A DNA stretch of 64,000 nt from UBA4742 sp963734965 (GCA_963734965.1 CAVTJK010000003.1:1054001-1118000); one strand, 5' to 3'. Counted from the first letter of the stretch, positions 9,253 to 20,024 are shown. Numbers and translations are program-made. The notes: a model not told the origin generated them from the letters alone.

Positions 9253-10745
9253 GGACCGACGGGGGAGTGGTGGCGGTCAGGTCCGGTCTGCGGGACCAGA
9301 CCCGACGACGCCCCACCGGTGAGCCGCCAGAAGGCGCCGGTCGCCCCGACCATCAGGGCGAACACGCCCATGATCATGGTGAAGCTCATCATGTCGGCCG
9401 TGGCGAACATGATCATCATGGCCACGCCGATCCCGGCCAGGGCCTGACCCACCTCGTGGGTGAGGGGATCGGTGGCCCGCAGCCGGGCCCCGCGGGCCGT
9501 GCAGATGACGATGAAGAAGAAGATGAACATCACGGCCAGTCCGACGGCGCCGGTCTCGGTCAGGGTGTACAGGTACCAGTTGTCGAAGACCTGGTGGGTG
9601 GCCGGATAGAGCGTGTTGAACCCACGCCCGAACCACGGGTGCTGCCAGAAGTAGTGCCCGGCGATCTGATAGCGCCCGACCCGCGCCGTGGTGCTGTCGT
9701 CCTCGTTGATCTTGGTGAACAGCGCAGTGAGCGTGCCGATCAAGCCGGGGATGGCGACGCGGAGAGCGCCGACGAACAGCAGGATGACCACGACGACCCG
9801 TCCTCGGCGCCGCCAGGACCAGTCGGCCGAGATGGCCATCAGCGTGACGACGGCGGCGACGACTCCGGTGCGGGTCAGGGCCATCGGCAGGACGGCGCCG
9901 ATCAGGCCGACCTCGGCCCAGGCCACACCGGCGAGGCCAGCGGCCCCGCGTGCGGAAGGCGTACACGATGGCCAGCGGCAGCACGAGCCCGAGCAGCGAT
10001 CCCAACTCGATCGGGTGCAGCGTGGTCGACTGGACGCGGATGAACAGCGAGCGACCCTGGTCCTGGAGCACGGCGTTGCGGACCAGCCCCGGGATGGCCA
10101 GGCTCTGACCGGCGTTGTACCCGGTCAGGAACTGCACCAGCCCGAAGGTGGCGACGAAGGCGGCGCCGTGCACCAGCCGGCGCATCAAGGTGTGGGCCCG
10201 CTCGAGGCTGGTGATGCCGTCGGCCGTCAGCAGGGCGACGCCCATGAGCGACGCGACGTTCAGCAGCCCACGCTCGGCACCGAGGCCCTCCTCAGTCAGG
10301 AACGGGTGGCTGAACAGGGTGATGTCGCTGATCAGCACGGTGAGGAAGAGGAGCAGGAAGGCGATGCGGATCGGCTGGCGCCCGCGGTCGACCCCTTGGC
10401 CGCCAGCCGATCTTGGCCACGAGCCACCAGACCAGGAAGCCCATGCCCAGCAGGTTGGCCGGCGTGCCGCTGGCCCCTATCGGCTTGATGACCAGTGGCG
10501 ACGGGATGCAGAACGACAGGACGAGATAGAGGGTGAGCGCCGACACGGCATCGACGCGATGGGCCGTGACGCGATCGACGAAGCCGCCGAGGCGGCGGAG
10601 CTCGTGGCTGGCGATGGCGGGGACCGGGCGATGCCGGTTCGCCGGTCACCGTGACGGGGACGGCCAGATCCGGACCTGGCCCGTCGGGCGGCCCTGCGCC
10701 CGCCGCCTCAGATGCCCGTCGCTCGGTCCGGCTCGTGCGGGTCAT
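9227..10745 (-). CDS. O-antigen ligase / polymerase family (Wzy_C) membrane protein
   Basis: Multi-spanning membrane protein of about 480 residues with the Wzy_C pattern: many hydrophobic segments (LTLYLVLSFCIPSPLVIK at the N-terminus) and the periplasmic-loop motif RYQIAGHYFWQHPWFGRGFN. It should polymerise repeat units or ligate the finished chain. ATG 10745 overlaps the end of the upstream Wzz gene by 38 bp. At least three frame changes occur (near 10620, 10385 and 9935). The 3' end is uncertain: the last good frame has no stop until deep in the convergent propeller gene, while the neighbouring frame stops at 9227-9229, which I use. Co-transcribed with Wzz. Confidence 0.75.
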
Positions 10746-11463
10746 CTACGTCGGGAGCTGGGGGCCGGCTCCCGTAGTCGGGGTCGGACAGCTGATCGAG
10801 GAGCCGGAACGGGCTGGTCGACGTGGCCATTTCGATGGGCGTCGGCGCTTGCTCGGCGGCCTTGCGGCGCTTGCGGGCGGCGGCCATCGAATCGACGAGG
10901 AAGGTGAGCCCCAGCGAGACGATGAGCCCGACCCCGCCGACGAAGATCAGGGCCTTGACCTTGGCCCCGATGATCTTGGTGGGACCGTCGGGCGGACCGA
11001 GGTTCCGGGGCGAGTAGGCGATGCTCGGTGTCGACGCTTGTTCTGGGCCTGGAACGCGTCGGTTGTCTCGTGCATCAACCGGAAGAAGGTGTTGTACGAG
11101 CTGGTGGCCGCTTCGGGGCTCGGGCCGTTCACGGTCACGACGATGTAGGGGTTGGCGGCGAACGGGACGGCGACGTTGTAGTCGGCGCTGCCCCCGGCCT
11201 TGACGCACGCTGTCCTTGAAGGCGTTGTTCGACAGCGTCGGGGCGACGAGGGTGGCGAACTCGGCCGGCGAGCCGGCCAGTGGGTTCTGGTCCTGGGTGT
11301 TCTTGGATTGAGGCGGCTGGACGAACAGGACCTTGCCCGTCACCTGGTACGTGGGCTTGACGCCGGCCAGCACCAGGCCGGCCAGCGCGCCGAAGAAGAT
11401 CAGGCACGGGATCAGCACGTACCAGCGCCGGCGGAGCACGTTCACCGAGGCCCAGAACTCCAC
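10708..11463 (-). CDS. Wzz-type chain-length determinant (polysaccharide co-polymerase)
   Basis: Inner-membrane protein of about 255 residues with the two-helix hairpin layout of polysaccharide co-polymerases: TM1 near residues 12-32 (YVLIPCLIFFGALAGLVLAG), a periplasmic region with PTYQVTGKVLFVQPP and SYNTFFRLMHETTDAFQAQ, and TM2 near the C-terminus (ALIFVGGVGLIVSLGLTFLV). There is no cytoplasmic tyrosine-kinase domain. GTG 11463 is chosen because GAGAGG lies 8 nt upstream and the hydrophobic start follows directly. Two frame changes near 11215 and 11045 are treated as sequence errors. It regulates chain length together with the downstream Wzy-type protein. Confidence 0.75.
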   Translation of the reverse strand: MEFWASVNVLRRRWYVLIPCLIFFGALAGLVLAGVKPTYQVTGKVLFVQPPQSKNTQDQNPLAGSPAEFATLVAPTLSNNAFKDSVRQGRGQRRLQRRRPVRRQPLHRRDRERPEPRSGHQLVQHLLPVDARDNRRVPGPEQASTPSIAYSPRNLGPPDGPTKIIGAKVKALIFVGGVGLIVSLGLTFLVDSMAAARKRRKAAEQAPTPIEMATSTSPFRLLDQLSDPDYGSRPPAPDVDDPHEPDRATGI

Positions 11464-12241
11464 GTGTTTCGACCTCTCAGGTGGCTGGTCCGACCCGCCA
11501 CGGCGCGTGGGAACGGGAGACCTCAGGTTACTACGGCGACCCCCTCTCATTCACGACGCCACGCGCCGGTTTCTGAGGCCGTTCGGCGCGGCTGGCCGGC
11601 GCCGTCTGGGCCCGCCGGCTCGGGCCGTCCTGCCCACTGTCGGCGCGCTTCGTTACGGTCGGGTGACGCTCGATCGCAACAGGCCCCTATCGGCGGTTTC
11701 CTGGGCGCTGAGGTCGCCGAGCGCGGCCGGCTCGCCGCGCCCCGAGCCAGGGGCGCATCGCAGCGGCGACGGGCGGGTTCGGGCGAGCGGCGTCGTCGCC
11801 TCGGCGCCGCTTTCGCCCTGTGGATACGGCGCTCGCCCACAAATTTCTGGAAAACTTGCTGGTCACCCTGCGTGCCCGATGGCCATACAAGGGCTTAGCA
11901 GCTTGGGCCAGATTTCGATCCGATGACCTGCGTCGATGCCGACGAGCGGCGGCCGGGCTGACCGCAGCACGCGCGCACTGGGACGAGACATCGTGTGACG
12001 CGTGTCTCCTGTTCACGGTCGCGCCATGGTTGGGTTCCCCATCGGTCGTCATGGATTTGTTACATTCGCAACACACCGACGGTGAGCACTTCGATGGGTC
12101 ATAGGACCTAGAAAGTGCTCAAGGTCGTAAGCCGACTCTCCCGATACTTTTCTCAGCCCTCCCACCGGACCTGTCTGGCGCATCCAGCACTGCGTGCCAG
12201 GCAGCGGGCGACAAGACCGCCTGACAACCCGAAGGAAGCCG
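11464..12241. other. Long intergenic region between divergent wzz and secreted-protein genes
   Basis: About 780 bp without a supported gene. The part from 11835 to 12160 is clearly less GC-rich than its neighbours (for example around ACAAATTTCTGG and GGATTTGTTACATTCG). A possible -10 (TACATT, about 12060) and a small hairpin CAGG-CGG/CCG-CCTG at 12199-12224 precede the GAAGGAAG ribosome-binding site of the secreted protein. I could not match a known riboswitch. It probably holds both divergent promoters and may encode a small RNA. Confidence 0.4.
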
Positions 12242-13886
12242 ATGATCTCATCTCCTAACGCGCGCGCCCACATTTCGTTCAGCGCAGCTCAACGACGGGT
12301 GCTGGCCGTGTTCCTGTGCCTGGCCATGGTCGGCGCCTCGGCCATGATCACCTTCGGCTCCTCGCTGTTCCCATCGGCGGAGGCCACGGCGCAGGCCGAG
12401 ACCGTCTTCGGGTCGGCCGTCCCCACGGTCGCCAGCGAGGCCGACAGCCGGGCCGTCGACGTGGCCACCCGCCTGAAGGTGACGACCGACGGCAAGATCA
12501 CCGCCATCCGCTTCTACAAGTCGGCCCAGAACACCGGCGTCCACACCGGCGCCATCTGGGGTACCGGTGGGCACGTGCACGCGTCGGTCACGTTCAAGAA
12601 CGAAACGGCCTCGGGCTGGCAGGTCGCGACGTTGTCGAAGCCGATGAGTCTCAACGCCGGCACGACGATCATCGTCGCCTACCACGCCCCGGTCGGTCAC
12701 TACGCCGACGACCCGAACTACTTCGCCGGCAAGGGCGCGGGTGCGGCCCACATCCAAGCCATGCCCGACGTGACCTCGAAGCCCAACGCGCTCTACCACT
12801 ACGGCACGACGCCGGCCTTCCCCACCAGCACCTGGAAGGCGTCCAACTACTACGTCGACGCCGTCTTCGTGCCCAAGACGGCCGGCGTGCCGGTCACCCC
12901 GCCGCCCACGGCCGCGCCCACTACCGCCGCACCGACCACGGCGGCACCGACGACCGCGCCTCCGACGACCACGCACGTGACCACGCCGCCGCCGACGACA
13001 CCGCCGCCCTCCGGTGACAACCCCTGCCCGCTGACCAAGGCCGCGCAGTCCTGCTGGGCCGCCCACACCGGCGTACCGGGCTTCACCGAGGCACAGATCC
13101 TGGCCGGCCAGAGCAACCTCACCCACGTGGTCGGCAACCTCACGGTCACGACTCCCGGCACTGTGATCAACAATCAGTGGATCGATGGCTGCATCGCCGT
13201 CAAGGCCAACAACGTGACGATCTCGAACGTCGCTCGTTCGCTCGGCCGAGCAACTGCCGAGGCGGCAATCAGCGCTCGGCCGGTGGTGTGATCGACACGG
13301 GTGGTGATGACACGGGTGCCCCGACGGTCACTGATGGTGAAGGACACCGAGATCGACGGCATGAAGCCGGGCATCGACGCCATCGGCATCGGCGGACGCC
13401 AACCTCACCTGCGATCCGCTGCAACGTCCACGGCCGCACCAAGGACGCCTACGTCGAGTCGAACGTCACCATCGAGGACAGCTACTTCCACGACGAGGAC
13501 GCGCCCGGCACGGTCCACCTCGACGGCATCTTCTTCGACGGAGGCAGATCACGTCACGGTCCGGCACAACTGGATCACATGGATGGGCGCTACGTGACTG
13601 CCGCCATCGGTGGGATCAATGACTTCCCCGGCTCACTACTTCACGGTCGACTCCAACTACCTCGAGGGTGGCAACGGCGCCGACCTGGTCCTCGGCGCCG
13701 GTGTCGGCCAAGGACGTCGCCTACTTCGACCACGTGGTCGTGACCAACAACGCCCTGTCTCCCCGCAACGGCTACGACGGCACCAAGTTCGCCTACGCCT
13801 TCGATCCCGGCCAGCCGGGCAACGTGTGGACGAACAACTACAACTCCGACACGATGGCCGCCATCGGCCAACCTGGGGTGGATTGA
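12242..13886 (+). CDS. Secreted DUF4082 / right-handed beta-helix protein, frameshifted in sequence
   Basis: Exported protein of roughly 550 residues. A signal peptide occupies about residues 1-50 (hydrophobic core RVLAVFLCLAMVGASAMI). A DUF4082 domain follows at about 53-215 (IRFYKSAQNTGVHTGAIWG, then ETASGWQVATLSKP and a VGHYADDPNYF segment). A Pro/Thr linker with repeated TAAPTTAAPTT comes next. The C-terminal region has pectate-lyase-like beta-helix rungs (LTVTTPGTVINNQWIDGC, NVTIEDSYFHDED, HVTVRHNWITWMG, YFTVDSNYLEGGNGAD). At least six indels between 13225 and 13720 break the frame; the stop at 13886 is one option and 13978 another. DUF4082 is usually found in secreted carbohydrate-related proteins, so binding or trimming of surface glycan is inferred. 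Confidence 0.72.
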
Positions 13887-14028
13887 CCGCGGGATCGCAG
13901 TCCAGCCGACCATCGGCCAACGCTCGCCTCGATCAGCGAGGTCGAGGTCGAGTTGAACCCCGACTTGTACCCACCTGAAGTCTTGCTGGCGCCCGACTCC
14001 GCCCACCCGGCGGGGTCGGGCTGTCCAT

Positions 14029-14034
14029 TACAAT
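14029..14034 (+). promoter_or_regulatory. -10 box TACAAT for leaderless glycosyltransferase mRNA
   Basis: TACAAT ends 6 nt before the GTG at 14041, so transcription would begin at or very near the start codon. There is no ribosome-binding site. A clear -35 was not seen. Confidence 0.5.
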
Positions 14035-14040
14035 CGGCCG

Positions 14041-15254
14041 GTGGCTACCCGTAGGCGTCGGACTGGGTGGGGCCGACCCGGTCGAGGCGATGATCTGCCG
14101 ACCTACGTCTGCATGGCCGGCATCGACTGGTGGTACAAGAGCCACGCCCACTCCGAGGTGCAGCTCATGCGGCGGGTGGCCCGCACCCGCCGTGTGGTCT
14201 TCGTCAACAGCATCGGCCTGCGGATGCCGCTGCCGGGGCGCACGAGCGAACCCTTCCAGCGCATCGCTCGACAAGGCTCGGAGCGTGAGTGCGGTTCCTG
14301 CGCCAACCCGCTGCCCGAGCTCGAGAACTTCTATGTGATGAGCCCGCTCAGCCTGCCGTTCTACGGCAGTCCGATTCGGGCGCGGCCTGAACCGCCACCT
14401 GGTGCGGACCCAGCTCATGGCCGTGCTGTGGTGGCTCCGGGTCCGTTCGCCGTTCTACGTGGTCACGCTGCCGACTGGATGGGATGTCATCGAACCGCTG
14501 CCCCGGCGCGGCCTCATCGTCAACAAGGCCGACAAGTACTCGAACTTCCCCGAGATCGACAAGCCCTACATCACCGTCGCTCGAGCAGTCGCTGCTCGGT
14601 CACGCCGATCACGTGCTGTATGTCAGCCGCACGCTCATGGCCGAGGACGAGATGAACGACGACGACCGGGCCGTGTTCCTCGATCACGGCGTCGACGTCG
14701 ATCACTTCACCCATCGCAACGGAGCCGCCGAGCCTGACGATCTGGCCAGGATCGCTCGTCCCCGCGTCGGCTACTTCGGCAACCTGTCCGACTACCGCGT
14801 CGATTTCGACTTGCTCGAGCGCATCGCCGCGAGCTCCCCGACGTCCAGCTGGTCCTGGTCGGTGAGGCCACCTGCTCGATGGATCGCTTCGACCAGTTCC
14901 CCGAACGTCCACTGGTTCGGTCCTCGTTCGTATGAAGAGATCCCCCGCTACGGCTCGGGTTTCGACGTCGGGCTCATGCCGTACCTGCGCAACGAGTGGA
15001 TCCGCAACAGCAACCCCATCAAGATGAAGGAGTACCTGGCCCTGGGGCTCCCGGTCGTGTCGACCGAGGTGCCCGAGGTGGCGCGCTACACCGACTGGTT
15101 GTTCATGGCCGACAGCCCCGACGACTTCCTGGCCAAGCTGCGCTCGGCCCTCGACGGCGGAGCCCCGTCGACTCCCGAAGGGCGGCGCGCTGCAGTGGCT
15201 CCGTTCTCGTGGGACGGACGAGCCGCCGAGCTCGTCCGGATCGCCGAGTCGTGA
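14041..15254 (+). CDS. GT4 family glycosyltransferase, frameshifted in sequence
   Basis: Glycosyltransferase of about 400 residues. The N-terminal half reads VCMAGIDWWYKSHAHSEVQL and VVFVNSIGLRMPLPGR; the C-terminal half has the GT4 donor-binding fold with VGYFGNLSDYRVDFDLLERI, a GFDVGLMPYLRN segment and the conserved NPIKMKEYLALGLPVVST with its KxxEYxAxGxPV signature. Indels near 14270, 14310, 14325, 14385, 14580, 14830 and 14900 are all resolved by removing or adding one base, giving a coherent protein. The GTG start directly follows a TACAAT -10 box. The stop overlaps the next GTG by GTGA. It probably adds a sugar to the repeat unit of the polysaccharide. Confidence 0.8.
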
Positions 15255-16258
15255 CGGCGCCCGAGCGAGCGACGGAGCCGTCCGGCGACGACACATTGGC
15301 GGCTGACGCTCGACCGACCCTGGTCGTCGTCGTCGTGACCTACAACAGCTCCGACTACATCGGACCGTGCCTGGCCAGCGTGATCCCCCAGCTCCCGGCC
15401 GACGGATCGACGCGTCGTGGTGGTCGACAACGAGTCGGCCGACGGCACCGCGGAGCTGGTCGAACGCGAGTGGCCCGATGCCATCGTCGTCCGCGCCGGC
15501 GCCAATCTCGGATTCGCCCGCGGCTGCAACCTCGGCGTCGCCTCGTTCGACGCCGCCCACGTGCTGTTCCTCAACCCTGATACACGGATGGCCCCCGGTT
15601 GCGTCGAGGCCCTGCTCGATCTGGCCCGTCGCCGGCCCGATGCCGGTCTCTACGGGGGTCACGCCGTCTCGCCCGACGGCACCTTCGATCCGAGGTCGTG
15701 CTTCGGACGCCCCACGATCTGGAGCCTCATCTGCTTCGCCACCGGGCTCTCGAGCATGTTCCCGGAGAACGCCTGGCTCAACACCGAGGGGATCGGTGGG
15801 TGGCCCCGCGATCACGCGAACGCGCCGTCGGCGTGGTCAGCGGCTGCCTCCTGCTCGCGCCGCGTCCGGTGTGGCAGCGCCTCGGTGGCTTCGACGAGGA
15901 GTTCTTCATGTACGGCGAGGACGCCGAGCTCTGCATCCGTTCGGCTGCGCTCGGCTATCACCCGATGATCACACCGGCGGCCGAGGTCATCCACGTGTCC
16001 GGCGCGTCCTCACCCGCCGTCAGCAAGGAGATGCTGCTGTTTCGGGGCAAGGCCGAACTGGTGCGCAAGATCTGGTCGGGGCCACGGCGTACCCTCGCCG
16101 TCGGCCTGCTCGTCGGTGGGGTCGGCGTGCGCGCCCGGTTGGCGCCGCGTCGCCGGCGCGAGTGTTGCCGCGAGCGAGCCGGCCTGATCGACGGGCCGAG
16201 CCGACGCACCTGGTCCGAGCTGTGGCGGCGCCGGTCCGAGTGGAGCCACGGGTGGTGA
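15251..16258 (+). CDS. GT2 family glycosyltransferase (rhamnosyltransferase-like)
   Basis: About 335 residues. The frame from GTG 15251 gives PTLVVVVVTYNSSDYIG, then (after a +1 change near 15408) VVDNESADGTAELVER, NLGFARGCNLGV and VLFLNPDTRM, which are the nucleotide-binding and metal-binding motifs of GT2 enzymes of the WbbL/rhamnosyltransferase type. After a second change near 15810 it continues with VSGCLLLAPRPVWQRLGGFD and EEFFMYGEDAELCIR to TGA 16256-16258. It overlaps the upstream GT4 by GTGA and is therefore co-translated with it. A role in assembling the same glycan is inferred. Confidence 0.83.
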
Positions 16259-16333
16259 TGGCCGGGACGGCGGGGCGGACTCGAGGCCGGGACGTGCGCC
16301 CAGCTCGCCGTCTGATCGTGACACGCTTTGGGG

Positions 16334-17947
16334 ATGAGCGAGGGAGCTGGGCCGCGGGCGCCCCGAGGGGGCCGACGACGTCGTCCGCTGCCCCGAGTGC
16401 GGGGTGGCCGTGGCGCCCGATTGGGACTGGTGCCAGCGCTGCGGATTCGACCCCGATCATCTGCGCCCGATCGACCTGCGTGCCGTCGATGCCGGCGCCC
16501 GGGCGCGCCTCACCGGGGCGCGGACGCCCGAGGCCCTTCGGTGTCGCCCCGAGCCGCCTCGGCCGGCGCGGTGTCGCCTCCCGCTCGACCGCCGGCTCCC
16601 CCTCCTCCGCCGCCCCCGACCCCCGCCGTGGCTCCGCCGCCGCCCCGACCCCGACTCCCGCCGTCGGCTCCGCCGCCGCCCGCCGCCCCCGACCCCGACT
16701 CCCGCCGTGGCTCCGCGGCCTCCGCCACGGCGTCGCCCCGCACAGGCCGCGGCGGCCCCGTCCGCGTCCACACCCGGCGCGGCCACTCGGGCCGCGCCGC
16801 GGACTCCCATCGCACCGGCCCCGGCGGCGCCAGTCGAAGATGCCGACGCCCCCGGCCCAGTCGGGTCGACCGGGCGCGGGCGCGGCGACGGTCGTCCCCG
16901 ACGGTCAGCCTCCCGCGGACCGCCCTCCGGCCATCGGTCCCGATCCTCGTCGACCGGTTGGCGGCTCCGATCGGCGGTCGCCTCGTTCGGGCCGGCGTCC
17001 ACCGGTGGCCAGGCTCAACCTGCCCCCCGCCCCTGGCCTCGCCAACCCCGCCGTCGCCCAGCCCGACGCGGCCGCCACGTCGCGGGGCAGGCGGCGGCAA
17101 GGCCGGCACCCGCCCGACGCCGTCCGGATCGGCGCCCTCCGCGTCGATGAGCGCCGTGGCCGCCGCCCGAGCCCGTCCGGGCCGGACGAAGTTGGCCGAC
17201 GCAGTTCAGCGCCCGATCCCGTCCGCCGGAGCCTCCCGCCCCGATCGGCCTCCGGGCGCGAACCAGTCGCTCGACGCTCTGCCCTGGCCCGGGCGGCGCT
17301 GGGCGCGCCGCCTCATCGGTGGATGCTCGTCGCCGTTGCCGCCGTGGTGGCCCTCGGCGTGGCCGGTGGCGCACTCGCTCTTCGTTCACGCGACGGGCGG
17401 AGCAGCTCGGCCAGCCGCGAGCGGGATCTCAACGCCAGCCTGCGGCACCTCCAGGACTTCCCGAAGGGATGGACGCCGGTGCCGCCCGTGAGTGTCATCA
17501 CCGATCAGCGGACGGCCTGTCTGGCCGGGACGGGGTCGGCTACCGGTCCGACCATCGGCAGCCGGGCGACGGTCTCGGCGGCGGGCTACCGGTCGGCGGC
17601 GGGGGTCCCGAGCGTCGTCCAACAGGTCGAGCGCTACCCGAGTGCGGGGACGGCCAGCCGGCGCTGGTCACAGTTGGTCAACGCCGCCCTGCATGGCTGT
17701 CCCGACGCGGGCAGGCAAGCGCTCGCCGGATCTGTTGGCCTCGCCAGCGGTCATCCTGACGGCGCCGGCCTACGGTGACGAGTCGGCCGCCTTCTCGATC
17801 CGAGCTGGCGACGGGACCACCGTGGCGCTGTTCATCGGTCGCGTCGACCGTTCGGTGACGATCCTGCAGATCCAGAGCAAGGATCAGGTCGATTCGACCC
17901 TGGTGAAGAAAATCGTCGGGCAGGCCGTCGCCAAGTTGACGCCCTAG
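16334..17947 (+). CDS. Zinc-ribbon, proline-rich membrane protein with extracytoplasmic sensor-like domain
   Basis: From ATG 16334 (MSEGAG), after a +1 change near 16366, the protein shows a zinc ribbon CPEC...CQRC within the first 50 residues. A Pro/Ala-rich linker of about 250 residues with repeated PTPAVAPPP-type units follows, then one transmembrane helix (MLVAVAAVVALGVAGGALAL at about 17322-17381). The C-terminal extracytoplasmic domain (LNASLRHLQDFPKGWTPVP and SIRAGDGTTVALFIGRVDRS) resembles the PknH-type sensor domain. A cytoplasmic zinc ribbon linked to an outer domain suggests transmembrane signalling, but no kinase domain is present. Several further frame changes occur in the Pro-rich part and near 17715. 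Function unknown. Confidence 0.62.
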
Positions 17948-17971
17948 GCGCGCGAGCTCGAGCAGCGTGGT

Positions 17972-19135
17972 TCAGGCCGCGACGGAGGTCGGTACGTCGC
18001 CTCGGCCGAGCAAGGCCCGGAACGAGCGATTGTTCAGGAACGGTCGCTCGAAGACGCGGAAGAAGCCGTAGCAGATCGCCACGATCACCGGGGCCACGGC
18101 CACGATCATGATCGCGAACTCAGCCAGCTGGGACAGGTGCATGGGCTGGACGATGAAGAGCCATGCGACCAGGACCAGCGGCGAGTGCACGAGATAGAGC
18201 GAGTAGGAGAAGTGCCCGACTCCGGTAAGCGGTCGGCTCTCGAGGGTACGTCGACTGGCACTGCGTTCACGCTCGACCAGCGCGGCCAGGCCGGTGGCCA
18301 CAGCGGCACCGATCACCAGATCGGTCCAGTAGAAGTCGGCGATGGCGTCGATGCTCCCGACGTAGGCGCACCAGGCGACGAGGCCGACCCAGAGCGCCAA
18401 CGAGATCCACGCCCATGGGACGCGCCGTCCGGAGTTCTGGATCCGTTGGGTCGCCCCGGCGGCCACGATGCCGAATATGAAGAGCGCCGCGAACTGCGGT
18501 GTCAGGTGGAGTAGGCGGGCCAGCGGCGAGAAGTGGACGGCGGCCAGGTACACCAACCACACGCCGACCAGCCCGAAGGCGGCCGTGGCCACGGCTCCGA
18601 TCCGTCGGCGCAGGAACAGGAACAGCGGGAAGAAGAAGTAGAGCTGCCACTCGACGGCGATCGACCAGAACGCGCCATTCGGTGAGGGCCCGCTGAAGAT
18701 GTCCTGTAGCAGTAGGAAGTGGGTGCCCACTCCCTTGGCCGAGAAGGCGTAGTCGATCTTGACGCGGATCAGCAACACCAGCAGCACCGACAGGAACAGG
18801 GCGGCCCAGTACGGAGGGATGATTCGCCAGGCGCGCCGCTGCATGAACCGCCAGTAGCTCGACGTGCTCGCGAAGCCGTGGCGGGCCGGGGCCAGGGTCA
18901 GCGAGAACCCCGACACGACGATGAACACGGCCACGGCGAACTGGCCATAGATCAGCCACCCCAGGTACCACGGCCCGGTGCTCCTGGGATAGCCCGGGTA
19001 GACGGTGATGTAGATGTGATGGGCGACGACGTAGAGCGCGGACAGCGCGCGTATGCCGTCGAGGAACATGAGCCGGCGGCGGCTGATTCGTTGCGAAGTC
19101 GGAGGAGCGGGTGTGCTCTTGGGGGGATCGAACAT
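17972..19135 (-). CDS. Acyltransferase 3 family (OafA-like) membrane O-acyltransferase
   Basis: Intact 387-residue integral membrane protein with about ten hydrophobic segments. The family signature RRLMFLDGIRALSALYVVAHH (catalytic His in AHH) appears near residues 20-40, then FIVVSGFSLTL, RRAWRIIPPYWAALF and FWSIAVEWQLYFFFPLF. Such enzymes O-acetylate or otherwise acylate sugars of surface polysaccharides. It is located in the minus-strand half of the locus, 6 bp downstream of the 2OG oxygenase gene, so probably in one operon with it. Unlike the flanking genes it has no frame error. Confidence 0.92.
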   Translation of the reverse strand: MFDPPKSTPAPPTSQRISRRRLMFLDGIRALSALYVVAHHIYITVYPGYPRSTGPWYLGWLIYGQFAVAVFIVVSGFSLTLAPARHGFASTSSYWRFMQRRAWRIIPPYWAALFLSVLLVLLIRVKIDYAFSAKGVGTHFLLLQDIFSGPSPNGAFWSIAVEWQLYFFFPLFLFLRRRIGAVATAAFGLVGVWLVYLAAVHFSPLARLLHLTPQFAALFIFGIVAAGATQRIQNSGRRVPWAWISLALWVGLVAWCAYVGSIDAIADFYWTDLVIGAAVATGLAALVERERSASRRTLESRPLTGVGHFSYSLYLVHSPLVLVAWLFIVQPMHLSQLAEFAIMIVAVAPVIVAICYGFFRVFERPFLNNRSFRALLGRGDVPTSVAA

Positions 19136-19141
19136 CGGACC

Positions 19142-20024
19142 TCAGCCGGAGTGGGGCTCGGCGATTGCGGTTGCGCCGTAGCGACCTTTGGCCTTGCGGA
19201 GGACCTCGGCGACGATGGGCGGGGTGAGGCGCGAGGCCAGGCTCGCACCCGAGGCCGGTGGTCGGCGCCACGCTTCCCCAGGTCGGGCACGGAACGCGGT
19301 GGTGTGGTCGGGACCGATCTCGTCGGCCGGCCGGCCGTTGGTGTAGTAGTAGAGCGCCAGCGATCGCCGAGTGCGACCAGGCGGGCAGGCGAGCGGGTCA
19401 GGATGACCGTGGAGACTGAAGTCGGTCGTGCTGAAGATGACGCAGCGGTTGGCGATCGGCAGGATCCGCTCCTGGCAGGCCGTCATGTCGCGGTCCCACA
19501 GCTCGAGGCCGCCGCCCCAGTCCTCCTCCCAGTCCTCGTTGAGGTAGAGCAGCAGGTTGATGCGTCGGTCGAGCAGCAGCCGCTTGTGCCAGTTGAAGTC
19601 GGAGTGGACGTCGAGGTGGCCACCCGGCTCGATCTGGTGGAGGCCGCCGCCCCACAGTGCGGATCGGGGATGAGCCCCTGGATGCCGGTGAGCTGCTCGA
19701 GGAAGTCGATCATCGCGGCCGAGTTGAACTGGGCCAGCAGGTGGCGGGCCGTGGGCGGCATCCCCTCGGGATCATCGGCGGCCAGCTTCAGCTCCTGGTC
19801 GGTGTCGAACCGGTGCCAGTCCAGCTCCTCAGGTCCGGGGAACTCGGCCAGCAGCGCGTCGAGGACCGGCTGGGGCAGGAAGTCGTCGATCACGATGTGA
19901 GGGAAGGGTGCGGCCGCCTGGTAGCGGGCCGCGTACTTGGCGGCGATGGCCGACAGGTGCTCCCGGTCGAAGAAGAGAGCGAGCGGTGCGGAGCGGTGAG
20001 CGAGTCGAGCGAATCAGAGGACAT
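19142..20024 (-). CDS. 2OG-Fe(II) oxygenase (prolyl-4-hydroxylase-like), frameshifted in sequence
   Basis: About 293 residues. The start ATG 20024 gives MSSDSLDSLTAPHRSL and, after an indel near 19965, IVIDDFLPQPVLDALLAEFP, the usual opening of this family. After another near 19655 comes the iron site: GGHLDVHSDFNWH (HxD) and a distal His in FSLHGHPDPL, followed by RRSLALYYYT with the 2-oxoglutarate-binding Arg/Tyr region. The product probably hydroxylates a sugar, lipid or protein of the envelope. ATG lies inside the end of the upstream gene (11-bp overlap), so the two are coupled. Confidence 0.78.

Noticed and set aside
11820..12104. 94-codon plus-strand frame (GTG start) in the long intergenic region
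   Set aside because: Third codon positions are not GC-biased as in real genes here, there is no ribosome-binding site and no recognisable motif.
12100..12241. Possible riboswitch (c-di-GMP or c-di-AMP type) upstream of the DUF4082 gene
   Set aside because: The conserved GEMM or ydaO core sequences are not present; only a small hairpin near the ribosome-binding site is seen.
16550..17120. Repetitive GC-rich segment as a separate tandem-repeat element
   Set aside because: It is explained by codons for the Pro/Ala-rich linker of the membrane protein at 16334-17947.
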